From Archaeoglobales archaeon (lineage in GTDB: Archaea; Halobacteriota; Archaeoglobi; Archaeoglobales; Archaeoglobaceae), in assembly GCA_003663025.1 (NCBI GenBank), contig QMZE01000003.1, positions 1-48,991 of the forward strand: a stretch of DNA of 48,991 bases, written 5' to 3'. Positions 15,168 through 21,720 of this stretch are shown here, one piece after another. The position numbers were made by a program, and so were the translations under genes. Every line of letters begins with the position of its first letter. Position 1 is the first letter of the stretch. Below the pieces are notes generated by a model, which was not told the DNA's origin, ran no database searches, and was given only the letters and a program-made list of their open reading frames with translations.

Positions 15168-15442
15168 CCAACACTTGTATACACTTGTATATCAAGCACT
15201 GGTCGTTGGTCGTTGGAGTATAGATATAGGCGCGCGAGGTGAAAGTGGAAGTGTGGGCCATATTATCACCACCTATCTCTTCACCACCTCTTCACTTCTC
15301 AGCGTTATCGGTCTTATCGGCTTCCACCCGCGCTCTTTCTTCTCACATGCACTTATGAATCTTTAACTTCTCTACGCTGATTTTAAAAATTCTTTAACGA
15401 TTTTTGCGAATTTCGTAAAAACGAATACAGAATTGTATCCGA

Positions 15443-15455
15443 ATGCTTAAATATC
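15443..15455 (+). promoter_or_regulatory. Early promoter
   Basis: ATGCTTAAATATC contains a TATA-like box about 32-40 nt before ATG 15485, which predicts a nearly leaderless transcript for the first early gene. Confidence 0.55.
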
Positions 15456-15484
15456 GTTAAGGATTATTTAATACGTGAGTTAAA

Positions 15485-16024
15485 ATGAGAGTTAAAAAGT
15501 TACCGACCTGTTCCAAAACCGATAAAGCCGAGTTTTCCAGCGATTACATCAATGCCATAAAGCAATTGCCATACGAACTGCTGACCAAGGAGGAGAAATG
15601 CGTTATCAGGCGTTTGGAGCGTGAGAGTTTAGCATACGAGCGGTTTCTTAGGCGCATGGGCATAGCATACAAAGGCCAGTTGACTCCAACTGAAGTCAAG
15701 ATCCTCAGACGGGCTAGGAAGCGGGATCTGGAGCACCAGAAGGTGGTCGACGAGATACGGCGCTCCAGGCTCGAACCTACGCCTCAACAGCTCCACAAAG
15801 TGCCGACTCAGCGTGAAAAACCAATGTTCTTCTTCAGGCTCTGGCCAACCGGCGAATCATGCAGTTATGAGCGGTTCATGCGGGAGTACTGGCCAGCCAT
15901 CAAAAAGCGGTATGAAAAGCTCGAAGCCGAACAGCGGAAGCGTAAGCGCAGGTCCAGGCGGGTCCGTGAGAATGCGTATGCCGATTTCAAAAAACGGCTT
16001 CTGGGAGGTGGTCAAACTGATTGA
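15485..16024 (+). CDS. Basic early protein with the shared C-terminal tag
   Basis: A 179-residue, strongly basic protein, first gene of the early operon. Its N-terminal two thirds are helical with many Arg/Lys (VIRRLERESLAYERFLRR). I do not recognise a family. Its end, NAYADFKKRLLGGGQ, is almost the same as the end of the GHKL protein at 17301 (NPYKDFKQRLLGSSQ) and resembles the gene at 19048. The last codons (CTG GGA GGT GGT) double as the SD of the next gene. Nucleic-acid binding is plausible from charge only. Confidence 0.8.
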   Translation: MRVKKLPTCSKTDKAEFSSDYINAIKQLPYELLTKEEKCVIRRLERESLAYERFLRRMGIAYKGQLTPTEVKILRRARKRDLEHQKVVDEIRRSRLEPTPQQLHKVPTQREKPMFFFRLWPTGESCSYERFMREYWPAIKKRYEKLEAEQRKRKRRSRRVRENAYADFKKRLLGGGQTD

Positions 16025-16184
16025 ACAAATAAGTCTGAAGATCATAGCACTGGTTTGCGAAATCACCCGACTCAGCCGTCTTCCTGATGTCAGCTCTGAA
16101 AGGATCTCGAGAATTAGACTTCAACTCCTCGGAGAACTTAAACGACAAATCTCGGAGCTTGAGGTGATGGTTGCTAATGACTGA
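16017..16184 (+). CDS. Small helical protein, probable CTG start
   Basis: About 55 residues, helical (LIEQISLKIIALVCEITR; LLGELKRQISELEV). The SD GGAGGTG at 16004-16010 is followed six bases later by CTG 16017 in this frame. An in-frame GTG at 16008 lies inside the SD itself, and TTG 16021 is in another frame that stops at once. The gene overlaps the upstream stop by eight bases and the next ATG by eight. Function unknown. Confidence 0.55.
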   Translation: MIEQISLKIIALVCEITRLSRLPDVSSERISRIRLQLLGELKRQISELEVMVAND

Positions 16185-16359
16185 AAGCTGTGTCCTGTTC
16201 TTCAAGCGCCATGTTCAGTGCTTCGGTTCGTTGAAGTGTCCAACTAACTCCACCTGCCCTCTCTTTTATTTGTGCTATATGGTCAAGCTGTCACGCGGAC
16301 TTGGCTCCATCTCCGCTCCAAGCGGGTGGAGAGGAGAGACCAAGTTAAGGAGGTGGTAG
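16177..16359 (+). CDS. Small cysteine-rich protein whose 3' end contains a leader hairpin
   Basis: A 60-residue protein from ATG 16177. It has closely spaced cysteines (CFGSLKCPTNSTCPLFYLC) that could bind zinc or an iron-sulphur cluster. Its C-terminal codons are the same bases that form hairpin leader A for the next gene, so coding and RNA structure overlap. The tail GLGSISAPSGWRGE is therefore probably constrained by the RNA. Function unknown. Confidence 0.6.
   Translation: MTESCVLFFKRHVQCFGSLKCPTNSTCPLFYLCYMVKLSRGLGSISAPSGWRGETKLRRW
16300..16358 (+). promoter_or_regulatory. Structured RNA leader A before the TTG gene at 16361
   Basis: Layered stem-loop: CTTGG pairs with CCAAG, CTCC with GGAG, then a 9-bp stem (16310-16318 with 16324-16332) closed by loop CAAGC. 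A single A bulges on the 5' side and AGA on the 3' side. TTAAGGAGGTG, a strong SD, follows immediately. Copies B (16817) and C (17236) keep the same layers while the inner stem sequence changes with compensating bases. Confidence 0.8.
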
Positions 16360-16360
16360 T

Positions 16361-16612
16361 TTGATAAACGTATGTGAAGGTAAGGATATCCAGAGAAGTG
16401 AGGGCAATCCTTGGAATTCTTGGGAGGCTTACTTGGATGACGAGGGCAGACCAATCAAACCATACAGTTTTGTTACAGGTGGTTGGTTGCGTTTCTTCCA
16501 ACACCTCAAGGAATGCGAGAAATGTCGTAAAGCCAACAACATAAGCCTTAGAGAAGTCAGAGAAGAACTTGAGTCTCTTGAAAAGGAATGGAAGGAGGTA
16601 ATGGGCAATTGA
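16361..16612 (+). CDS. Small protein with HxxxCxxC motif
   Basis: An 83-residue protein starting at TTG 16361 behind leader A. A possible zinc-binding motif, HLKECEKCRKAN, sits near residues 47-58 and is followed by an acidic helix (REVREELESLEKEWKEV). The H-x3-C-x2-C spacing resembles anti-sigma and other zinc-binding adaptors, but no partner is evident. Its stop codon overlaps the next TTG start (TTGA). Confidence 0.72.
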   Translation: MINVCEGKDIQRSEGNPWNSWEAYLDDEGRPIKPYSFVTGGWLRFFQHLKECEKCRKANNISLREVREELESLEKEWKEVMGN

Positions 16613-16773
16613 ATGAGGAAATTATTGATGAATTACTGACCACCCTCAATTTGCTCCGGCATGATACCGACCATATAAAAGCTCACCTTAGTGCTCTGGT
16701 CAGAGAGCTCCAAGAGTTGAACAAAACTCTTCAAAGCTTTCAAAATTTCAAAATTGTTATAAGGACTAAATAG
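16609..16773 (+). CDS. Small coiled-coil protein
   Basis: A 54-residue protein from TTG 16609, with SD AAGGAGGT nine bases upstream; the longer frame beginning at 16588 would lack an SD. It is a leucine-rich amphipathic helix (HLSALVRELQELNKTLQ), likely a coiled coil. It is coupled to the upstream gene and followed by a T-tract. Function unknown. Confidence 0.65.
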   Translation: MNEEIIDELLTTLNLLRHDTDHIKAHLSALVRELQELNKTLQSFQNFKIVIRTK

Positions 16774-16789
16774 GATTCAAATTCCTTCC

Positions 16790-16877
16790 CCACTTTTTTT
16801 TCTTCTTCTCCTCTTTCTTGGCTCCATCTCTCATCAAGTCGATGAGAGAGGAGAGATCAAAGTTGGGAGGTGAAATA
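16790..16877 (+). promoter_or_regulatory. T-tract plus structured RNA leader B
   Basis: An oligo-T run (CCACTTTTTTTTCTTC) resembling a terminator is followed by leader B. CTTGG and CTCC pair outward, and a perfect 9-bp stem TCTCTCATC/GATGAGAGA (16827-16835 with 16841-16849) closes on loop AAGTC. GGGAGGTG follows, then TTG 16878. The outer pairing on the 3' side (TCAAAG) is weaker than in copies A and C. Confidence 0.8.
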
Positions 16878-17207
16878 TTGGATATAAAAATAAGACAACT
16901 CTTTAGTGGACAAGAGACGTTCTGTCTACCACCAAAGCAAAGCGGGCAGTATCTCCGTATGTTTCCTAACGCACCAACCCAGAACGGGTTGGTGGTCTGC
17001 AGAGTTCCAGAGGAATACAAAGTTTCGGGGCAAGCAGGGTCCATAAAAATCGATGGCACCATCATCGAGCATCCAAACGGCTATTCATGGTTCATCCTAG
17101 TTTCCAAAAAATGGCACTACACCAAGGCGTTTGCTGGCATAGCAAAAAGTGTTCAAGAGGCGAAGAAGCAAATCCAAAAATTGTTCCTCCAAATCAATCC
17201 TAACTAA
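16878..17207 (+). CDS. Unknown early protein behind leader B
   Basis: About 109 residues from TTG 16878; the ATG at 16818 would place the start inside the leader hairpin. The sequence is mixed alpha/beta (NGLVVCRVPEEYKV, NGYSWFILVSKKWHY) with a helical C-terminus. No family recognised. It is flanked on both sides by T-tract/hairpin leaders, so it may be an independently regulated unit. Confidence 0.72.
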   Translation: MDIKIRQLFSGQETFCLPPKQSGQYLRMFPNAPTQNGLVVCRVPEEYKVSGQAGSIKIDGTIIEHPNGYSWFILVSKKWHYTKAFAGIAKSVQEAKKQIQKLFLQINPN

Positions 17208-17209
17208 TC

Positions 17210-17300
17210 TCTCTCTCCTTTTTTTTCCTCTTGTTCTTGGCTCCATCTTTGCTCAAACGAGTAAAGAGGAGAAACCAAGTTAAGGAGGTGATATGAGAAG
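17210..17300 (+). promoter_or_regulatory. T-tract plus structured RNA leader C
   Basis: A run of nine T's in a pyrimidine-rich context precedes leader C. CTTGG/CCAAG and CTCC/GGAG are the outer layers, and TCTTTGCTC/GAGTAAAGA with one G-U pair (17246-17254, 17259-17267) is the inner stem, with loop AAAC. TTAAGGAGGTG follows. A minicistron ATG at 17293 (nine codons) overlaps the true TTG start at 17301. Confidence 0.8.
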
Positions 17301-18656
17301 TTGGGAGAGTGGCACGAGATAGCCTATCCCATCTCGCTCCAGTATAGAAAGCACTGGGGCGAGTGGGAGGCGATAAGAGAGATAGTCCAGAACAGCTTGG
17401 ACGAGTGCGAGTCCTTTGAAATCCTCCAGACCGATGAGGGTACTGTGATCCGAGACAGCGGTTCAGGATTGGCAGTTAAGCACTTACTCTTCGGAGTGTC
17501 AGAGAAGAAGTCTAAGGACTCCAGAGGTCGATTCGGTGAGGGCCTGAAGATAGCTCTCGTGGTCTTAAAGCGGTTGGGCTACGACGTCACGATAAGGTCC
17601 AACGGTCTTGAAGTGAAAACTTCAACTCACGAAATAGAGGGCGAGCGGTGCTTGAAGCTCCTGTACCGCAAGATCGATAACCACACAGACGGCACTGAGG
17701 TGATAATACACGGCTATAAGGGCTCAGCATTCGAAGACAGGTTCACAATAAATAAGACTCCCGTCTGGAGAGGAACAACGATCTTCGGCGACAAGGCAGA
17801 AATCTACGAGGAACAGCCAACGAGGCTCTATGTCAAGGACATTTATGTTCAGGACCTGCCAAACGCTATGTTCAGCTACAACCTGTGGGACGTCAGGCTC
17901 GAAGAGTCGAGGAATATAGCCGACTCGTGGAGCTTGAGCTACGAGATTGGTCGGTTGTGGATGAATGTGGGCGACTACAATCTCCTGGTCAAGTTCATGG
18001 AAGCCATTAAGCTCAAGAAGTGGGAGTACCACAATTGCTATTTTAACTACTCCAGCAACCACCCACACGAGTTCGTCAAGGCGTTCAAAGAGGTCTTCGG
18101 GCAGAATGCATTCGTTAAATGCTCAAATACATGGAGTTCAGAGGCTGAGTGGAGAGGCGGTGTCCCCGTCGAGTTACCGTCCGAGCTTCAAGAAGGATTC
18201 ATCAGATCAGGAATACCAACAGACGAAGCATTCGTCCTGATGAAGTCTGGCAGAACAAGAGTCCCGGTTGACGACTCAGAGCTCTCCGAGACTCAACTCG
18301 AAAACTTACTGAAGCTCAGGAAGGTAGCAAAGCGACTCACCGAGCACCGGGATAAGAAAATCCAGGTGAGGGCGTTTAAACTCCCTCCGGATGAAGAGGG
18401 AGTCTGGATGAAGCAGTCCGGTGTAATAGCCATCTCGACCAGCGCCCTCAACAGCTTCCTCCATGCCTTCTCAGTGTTCCACCACGAGCTCACCCACGCG
18501 CTCTACGGAGTCGGAGATGGAACACACGGCATGATCCATGCACTGTCCAAATGTGCGGCTCTTATAGCCTCCGAGTTCGACATACCTGGTAAGGTCAGAA
18601 TCCCAAGAAATCCGTACAAGGATTTCAAGCAGAGGCTTCTTGGCTCCAGCCAATAG
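17301..18656 (+). CDS. GHKL-type ATPase fused to an HExxH metallopeptidase-like domain
   Basis: This 451-residue protein starts at TTG 17301. The N-terminal GHKL (Hsp90/MutL/histidine kinase) ATP-binding fold shows the N box EIVQNSLDE (Asn31), G1 box DSGSG (52-56) and G2 box GRFGEG (76-81). The C-terminal region has HHELTHALYG with zinc-protease motif HELTH at 395-399. It ends with the tag NPYKDFKQRLLGSSQ, shared with the gene at 15485. ATP-driven conformational change coupled to a peptidase is a reasonable model; substrates are unknown. It sits behind leader C, implying controlled translation. Confidence 0.85.
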   Translation: MGEWHEIAYPISLQYRKHWGEWEAIREIVQNSLDECESFEILQTDEGTVIRDSGSGLAVKHLLFGVSEKKSKDSRGRFGEGLKIALVVLKRLGYDVTIRSNGLEVKTSTHEIEGERCLKLLYRKIDNHTDGTEVIIHGYKGSAFEDRFTINKTPVWRGTTIFGDKAEIYEEQPTRLYVKDIYVQDLPNAMFSYNLWDVRLEESRNIADSWSLSYEIGRLWMNVGDYNLLVKFMEAIKLKKWEYHNCYFNYSSNHPHEFVKAFKEVFGQNAFVKCSNTWSSEAEWRGGVPVELPSELQEGFIRSGIPTDEAFVLMKSGRTRVPVDDSELSETQLENLLKLRKVAKRLTEHRDKKIQVRAFKLPPDEEGVWMKQSGVIAISTSALNSFLHAFSVFHHELTHALYGVGDGTHGMIHALSKCAALIASEFDIPGKVRIPRNPYKDFKQRLLGSSQ

Positions 18657-18721
18657 CACCAACGCTTTACGCTATATAGTGAAGAAGAGAGTTCAGAGTT
18701 TAAGTTGGAGAGCTGGTCAGG

Positions 18722-19051
18722 ATGGGCTTGACTCTCGACGAGTTAAAGAAGCGAGTGTATGAAGAGGCGGAAAAGATAGACGACTGGAAGCTCTACATCC
18801 ACTTAAGGCGCCTGAAGATAAGACGCCTAACGCCGAACCTCAGAACCTTTCATATCCTCAAAGTCCTCATAGCCATGAGGAGGCTTCATTTGCCCATCAA
18901 CTCCAATACCGTGACCTGGATCTTCCCGAACGAACACAACCTCTTCAACAAGCTCCACAACCTCGGAGACAAGCACCTGATAATCTTAAAACGGAAGGAA
19001 AGAACCTACGAGTGGATCTTGAACGAAGAACTGCTTGGTGACTTCCTATGA
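18722..19051 (+). CDS. Unknown basic protein, possible winged helix
   Basis: A 109-residue basic protein from ATG 18722. Residues 25-85 have a helix-helix-strand pattern with many Arg/Lys (LHLPINSNTVTWIFPN, HLIILKRKERTYEWIL), compatible with a winged-helix DNA-binding domain but without a diagnostic signature. Its stop overlaps the next ATG (ATGA), so the two are coupled. Role unknown. Confidence 0.7.
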   Translation: MGLTLDELKKRVYEEAEKIDDWKLYIHLRRLKIRRLTPNLRTFHILKVLIAMRRLHLPINSNTVTWIFPNEHNLFNKLHNLGDKHLIILKRKERTYEWILNEELLGDFL

Positions 19052-19260
19052 AAGAGCGCATCAGACTTCCATCGGATGCACTCATGAAAGCCTCAAAGAT
19101 CTGGGGACTTAGAGAGACAGAAACTGAATACATCGTTGAGTCTCCAAACTTCATATTCTTTTGTGAAAAGCTCGTTTGGAAGAAAGATAAGCCTCGGGAG
19201 AGGACTGACCCGTACAGGCGGTTCCTCCAGACGAGGCTCCTAGCCTCGAACAAGAGGTAG
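19048..19260 (+). CDS. Small protein with a related C-terminal tag
   Basis: A 70-residue protein overlapping the upstream stop. The body is unknown. The end, DPYRRFLQTRLLASNKR, resembles the C-termini of the proteins at 15485 and 17301 ([N/D]-[P/A]-Y-x-x-F...RLL). Three unrelated early proteins sharing a terminal peptide suggests a common binding partner. Confidence 0.7.
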   Translation: MKERIRLPSDALMKASKIWGLRETETEYIVESPNFIFFCEKLVWKKDKPRERTDPYRRFLQTRLLASNKR

Positions 19261-19266
19261 TTAAAG

Positions 19267-19470
19267 ATGGACTTTAGAAAGTATGTTGCGAAGAAAGTAT
19301 CCACCGGAGAGCCGAAGAAGCACTACATAGGGCCCATCGAGAACCCAGAGGACTGGACAGTGATAGTCGAGGTCTTCGGCACGAGCTCTCCTAAAGAGCT
19401 CGGCCAGATACTCGTCGGCCTTGCTAAGGACCTGAAAGCCGGTAAGGCTCAGATATCGTTCACCGACTAA
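19267..19470 (+). CDS. Small protein paralogous to the minus-strand gene at 14772
   Basis: 67 residues from ATG 19267. The C-terminal half (VFGTSSPKELGQILVGLAKD) matches the 14772 protein, and the N-terminal FRKYVAKKVSTG resembles its DRYVKEQVQKSTKG. One paralogue is expressed with early genes and the other divergently, as might occur with antagonistic regulators, but there is no direct evidence of function. Confidence 0.72.
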   Translation: MDFRKYVAKKVSTGEPKKHYIGPIENPEDWTVIVEVFGTSSPKELGQILVGLAKDLKAGKAQISFTD

Positions 19471-19503
19471 GCATCGAAGTTCCAGAGCGTTCTTCCAACT
19501 TCC

Positions 19504-19568
19504 CCTCTTTATTTTTGTTCTAAAGCCTCTCAGCAAGCCTGAGAGGCGGAACTTAAGAGGTGGATGAG
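19504..19568 (+). promoter_or_regulatory. T-tract plus structured RNA leader D
   Basis: CCCCTCTTTATTTTTG is followed by GTTC...GAAC outer pairing (19517-19520 with 19549-19552) enclosing a perfect 9-bp stem, GCCTCTCAG/CTGAGAGGC. The loop CAAGC is the same as in copy A. TTAAGAGGTG follows and the gene begins with TTG 19569. The stem sequence is unrelated to A-C but the layout is the same. Confidence 0.75.
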
Positions 19569-19781
19569 TTGAAAAGAGGAGAAAGAGCTTTGTTGGAAGT
19601 CCTGACGCATATCGATATAATACGAGAGGTTCTTAGCGGAGCGGAAAAGGCGCCAGGCATCAGCGCCTACACCGTCAGTACCATTCACCACCAGCTGAAC
19701 GAGCTCGAAGCTCAGATCAAGGAAGAGCTGAAGAACTTAATGTGGGCTGAGTTCTGCACCAAACACAATATCAAGGAGTGA
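19569..19781 (+). CDS. Small helical protein behind leader D
   Basis: About 70 residues from TTG 19569, six bases after the SD AGAGGTG; GTG 19560 lies within the SD. Two long helices (RALLEVLTHIDIIREVLSG; IHHQLNELEAQIKEELKN) suggest a helical hairpin. No known family. Next gene follows after six bases. Confidence 0.7.
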   Translation: MKRGERALLEVLTHIDIIREVLSGAEKAPGISAYTVSTIHHQLNELEAQIKEELKNLMWAEFCTKHNIKE

Positions 19782-19787
19782 TCTCCA

Positions 19788-20177
19788 ATGCTCAGGACCA
19801 ATCTAATCAATGCACTGGAACACGCCAAGGAGATGACGCTTGAGATAGCGAACTCCACGAAGCATCCGGTGAGGAAGAAGCGTGCTTTGGAAGCCTATCA
19901 TCAGGCATGTGAGCTCAAGGACTTCCTTGAGCATCCATCGCTTTACAGACAGACAGACAAAGCAAGGTACGAGAGACTAGCCAATATCTTCAAACAGATG
20001 ATGTGGTGGTTATTCGTCAAGAAGCCAAAGAGGAGGCGTGTGTACTCGATAGCCCTCGGTCTCTACAAGCGTGCTTGGTTCTTTGATCTCTACTATTTCA
20101 TCAAAGTTGAGCAGTCCACTAATGCCACATTCAGAATCGGAGTTCCAACCGGTTTTGGCACATTCTACGGTGATTGA
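19788..20177 (+). CDS. Unknown helical protein
   Basis: 129 residues from ATG 19788. Mostly helical with an aromatic-rich middle (MMWWLFVKKPKRRRVYSIAL; AWFFDLYYFIKV). This could be an amphipathic or membrane-associated segment, though charges interrupt it. It is in the early small-gene cluster. No family recognised. Confidence 0.7.
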   Translation: MLRTNLINALEHAKEMTLEIANSTKHPVRKKRALEAYHQACELKDFLEHPSLYRQTDKARYERLANIFKQMMWWLFVKKPKRRRVYSIALGLYKRAWFFDLYYFIKVEQSTNATFRIGVPTGFGTFYGD

Positions 20178-20179
20178 GT

Positions 20180-20419
20180 ATGGGTAAGAAGAAGAAAGAG
20201 GTTATACAGTTGGACTGCGAAAGACTGCACATGGCATTCGAGAGGCTCATGGAAGTATTCGACGAGCTGGCAGAGAAGGGTGTCACCGAGGGAGAGCTGG
20301 TCATGGCCGCACACTTTGCTTTCGAAGCCAGACTGCTGACCATTTATACGGCTAACCTCCTCAACACTCTTGTGATCGGGCTTGCAGAACAGCAAAGGGA
20401 GGAATCCTACGCCTCGTAA
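20180..20419 (+). CDS. Unknown helical protein
   Basis: 79 residues from ATG 20180, two bases after the upstream stop. It begins MGKKKKEV and continues as amphipathic helices (LHMAFERLMEVFDELAEKG). Probably a small dimeric helical protein. Function unknown. Confidence 0.7.
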   Translation: MGKKKKEVIQLDCERLHMAFERLMEVFDELAEKGVTEGELVMAAHFAFEARLLTIYTANLLNTLVIGLAEQQREESYAS

Positions 20420-20438
20420 GCACAGGGAGGAAGAGTAG

Positions 20439-20789
20439 ATGGGTCAGTACTTCTTAATAGTTAACCTATGCAAGGGCGAGTACCTCCATCCGCATAAGAT
20501 GGGGTGTAGTGCCAAGCTCTACGAGTTATGCACTGATCCGAGGATGGGAGTGCTGATTTACCTGTTAAGGAAGAGCGACGAAAGCGGTGGCGGAGATATC
20601 CATCCGCTCAAGAACTTTCCCAACGCAGGAAGATGGGCTGGCGATGCGATAATGGTCATCGGAGACTACGACTCAAGCGACCTCTACTTCTACGTCAGGG
20701 AGCACTTCAGGGAGATAACCAATTTGATCAAAGACGAGTATAACAAGTTCGTTGGAGATGAAAAATTTAGAATTGGAAAGGAGGGATGA
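20439..20789 (+). CDS. Conserved uncharacterised protein (MGQYFLIVN... type)
   Basis: 116 residues from ATG 20439 with an SD AGGAAGAG. The pattern QYFLIVNLCKGEYLHPHKMG ... GRWAGDAIMVIGDYD resembles a small uncharacterised protein that I have seen scattered in viral and cellular genomes, usually with the same order of Tyr-Leu-His-Pro, Gly-Arg-Trp-Ala-Gly-Asp and Gly-Asp-Tyr motifs. The biochemical function is not known to me. It is coupled to the next gene (ATGA). Confidence 0.78.
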   Translation: MGQYFLIVNLCKGEYLHPHKMGCSAKLYELCTDPRMGVLIYLLRKSDESGGGDIHPLKNFPNAGRWAGDAIMVIGDYDSSDLYFYVREHFREITNLIKDEYNKFVGDEKFRIGKEG

Positions 20790-21019
20790 GAATGTATATT
20801 AGAATATTCGTCTGGGAAGAAGACGGCTGGGAGATCAAAGCCGGATACGTCTGCAGTCCGAAGAAAGCCGAGAGGGTTCATAAAATACTCAAATCCGACC
20901 TAAACGATGGTCTGATACGCTGGTTCAGGAGCTTTACACTGCACGGCTACAACATAGACCCGATAGACCTACCGAACATTCAAATAAAAGATGGAAGACT
21001 CATATTAAGGAGGAAGTAG
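20786..21019 (+). CDS. Unknown small protein
   Basis: 77 residues from ATG 20786, overlapping the upstream stop, SD AAGGAGGG. Alpha/beta pattern with YIRIFVWEEDGWEI, then KKAERVHKILKSDL. No recognised family. Confidence 0.72.
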   Translation: MRMYIRIFVWEEDGWEIKAGYVCSPKKAERVHKILKSDLNDGLIRWFRSFTLHGYNIDPIDLPNIQIKDGRLILRRK

Positions 21020-21020
21020 G

Positions 21021-21254
21021 ATGAAGTGCCCAAACTGCGGAGAGGAGATAAGAACGATACTCGTGGAAGGCACAGAGCTGGTCTGGATCAGGGAAGTCTA
21101 TGAAGAGACCGCCGACGGCTCGTTTAAATTCAGCCGTGTCGAAGACGAAGACGCAGTCGATTACGAAATGGAAGAAATTCTCTGTCCAAAATGTGAGAAA
21201 CCGATAGATCCTAGTCTGGTAAGATTCATAAGGGAGGAAAACAAGCGTGCCTAA
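21021..21254 (+). CDS. Zinc-ribbon protein
   Basis: 77 residues with CPNC at residues 3-6 and CPKC near residue 55, forming a classic zinc ribbon. The intervening acidic beta region contains TELVWIREVYEE. The gene that follows has the same layout, so they are probably duplicates. Function unknown; zinc ribbons of this kind often bind nucleic acid or RNA polymerase in archaeal viruses. Confidence 0.78.
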   Translation: MKCPNCGEEIRTILVEGTELVWIREVYEETADGSFKFSRVEDEDAVDYEMEEILCPKCEKPIDPSLVRFIREENKRA

Positions 21255-21498
21255 GTGTCCGAAGTGCGGTAAAGAGATAGACCATCTGGTTTACCAGTCG
21301 TATGAGCTGGTAACGGCAACGGCGCTCTTGACTCCAGCTAATACGATAGACTACGCAAGCTGGGAATTGCGTGGAATAACGAGAGACCCGCCTGAGTACA
21401 GATGCCCAGAGTGTAGTGCTACTCTATTCGATAATGAAGAGGACGCCGAAGCGTTCTTGAGAGGTGAAATGAAGGATGGTGACCGAGAGACAGCTTAA
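21247..21498 (+). CDS. Zinc-ribbon protein, paralogue of upstream gene
   Basis: 83 residues from GTG 21247, overlapping the upstream stop. CPKCGKEI at the N-terminus and CPEC near residue 59 give a second zinc ribbon with an intervening segment similar in position to the previous protein (YELVTATALL). It ends with an acidic tail. Likely arose by tandem duplication. Confidence 0.77.
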   Translation: MPKCPKCGKEIDHLVYQSYELVTATALLTPANTIDYASWELRGITRDPPEYRCPECSATLFDNEEDAEAFLRGEMKDGDRETA

Positions 21499-21718
21499 GA
21501 TAGCATATATACTCGGCCACTTTGGTTCAGTGTGGATTCGGACGACCCGATCGAAGTTCGGCATTCCATCTCTTGCCTTTCCCCTCAAAGAGATCAGAGA
21601 GACTACAAACGAAATCCTGAGGAAGACGGATCCATACGGACTTGGGGAGATCAGCGACGACGAGATCCGGGAAGTGCTCAGGCTCCTCGGTATGGAAGAG
21701 TACATAATCGAGGAGTAG
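21476..21718 (+). CDS. Unknown small protein
   Basis: 80 residues from ATG 21476 (GTG 21479 is an alternative), overlapping the upstream gene by 23 bases. It has a helix, a basic strand region (VWIRTTRSKFGIP) and an acidic C-terminal helix (EIREVLRLLGMEEY). A DNA-binding role is possible but unsupported. Confidence 0.68.
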   Translation: MVTERQLKIAYILGHFGSVWIRTTRSKFGIPSLAFPLKEIRETTNEILRKTDPYGLGEISDDEIREVLRLLGMEEYIIEE

Positions 21719-21720
21719 AC

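Larger units (their letters stand above)
15048..15442. other. Long intergenic control region, candidate origin
   Basis: About 485 bases (15000-15484) are without a convincing gene, the longest such gap. It holds a 32-bp palindrome, a cluster of CTAATTAGT/CTAATCA repeats, two tandem copies of ACTTGTATA, two of GTCGTTGG, and a purine-rich then pyrimidine-rich imperfect inverted segment (15237-15300). Promoters fire outward on both sides. This mix of AT-rich repeats between divergent promoters fits a replication origin, a regulatory hub, or both. A short frame at 15175 has no SD and unusual composition, so I do not call it. Confidence 0.6.

Noticed and set aside
15100-15200. Short repeats as a CRISPR array
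   Set aside because: Repeats are 8-11 bp and closely spaced, without constant-length spacers; iteron- or operator-like instead.
15175-15366. A 63-codon ATG frame in the intergenic hub
   Set aside because: No SD, odd composition, and it overlaps direct repeats and pyrimidine-rich control sequence; more likely noncoding.
17293-17322. Nine-codon ATG minicistron before the GHKL gene
   Set aside because: Could act as a leader peptide, but it is too short to call as a gene; noted only in the leader description.
18644-18721. CTTGGCTCCAG at the end of the GHKL gene as a sixth hairpin leader
   Set aside because: The start of the motif matches but no paired inner stem or properly placed GGAGGTG follows.
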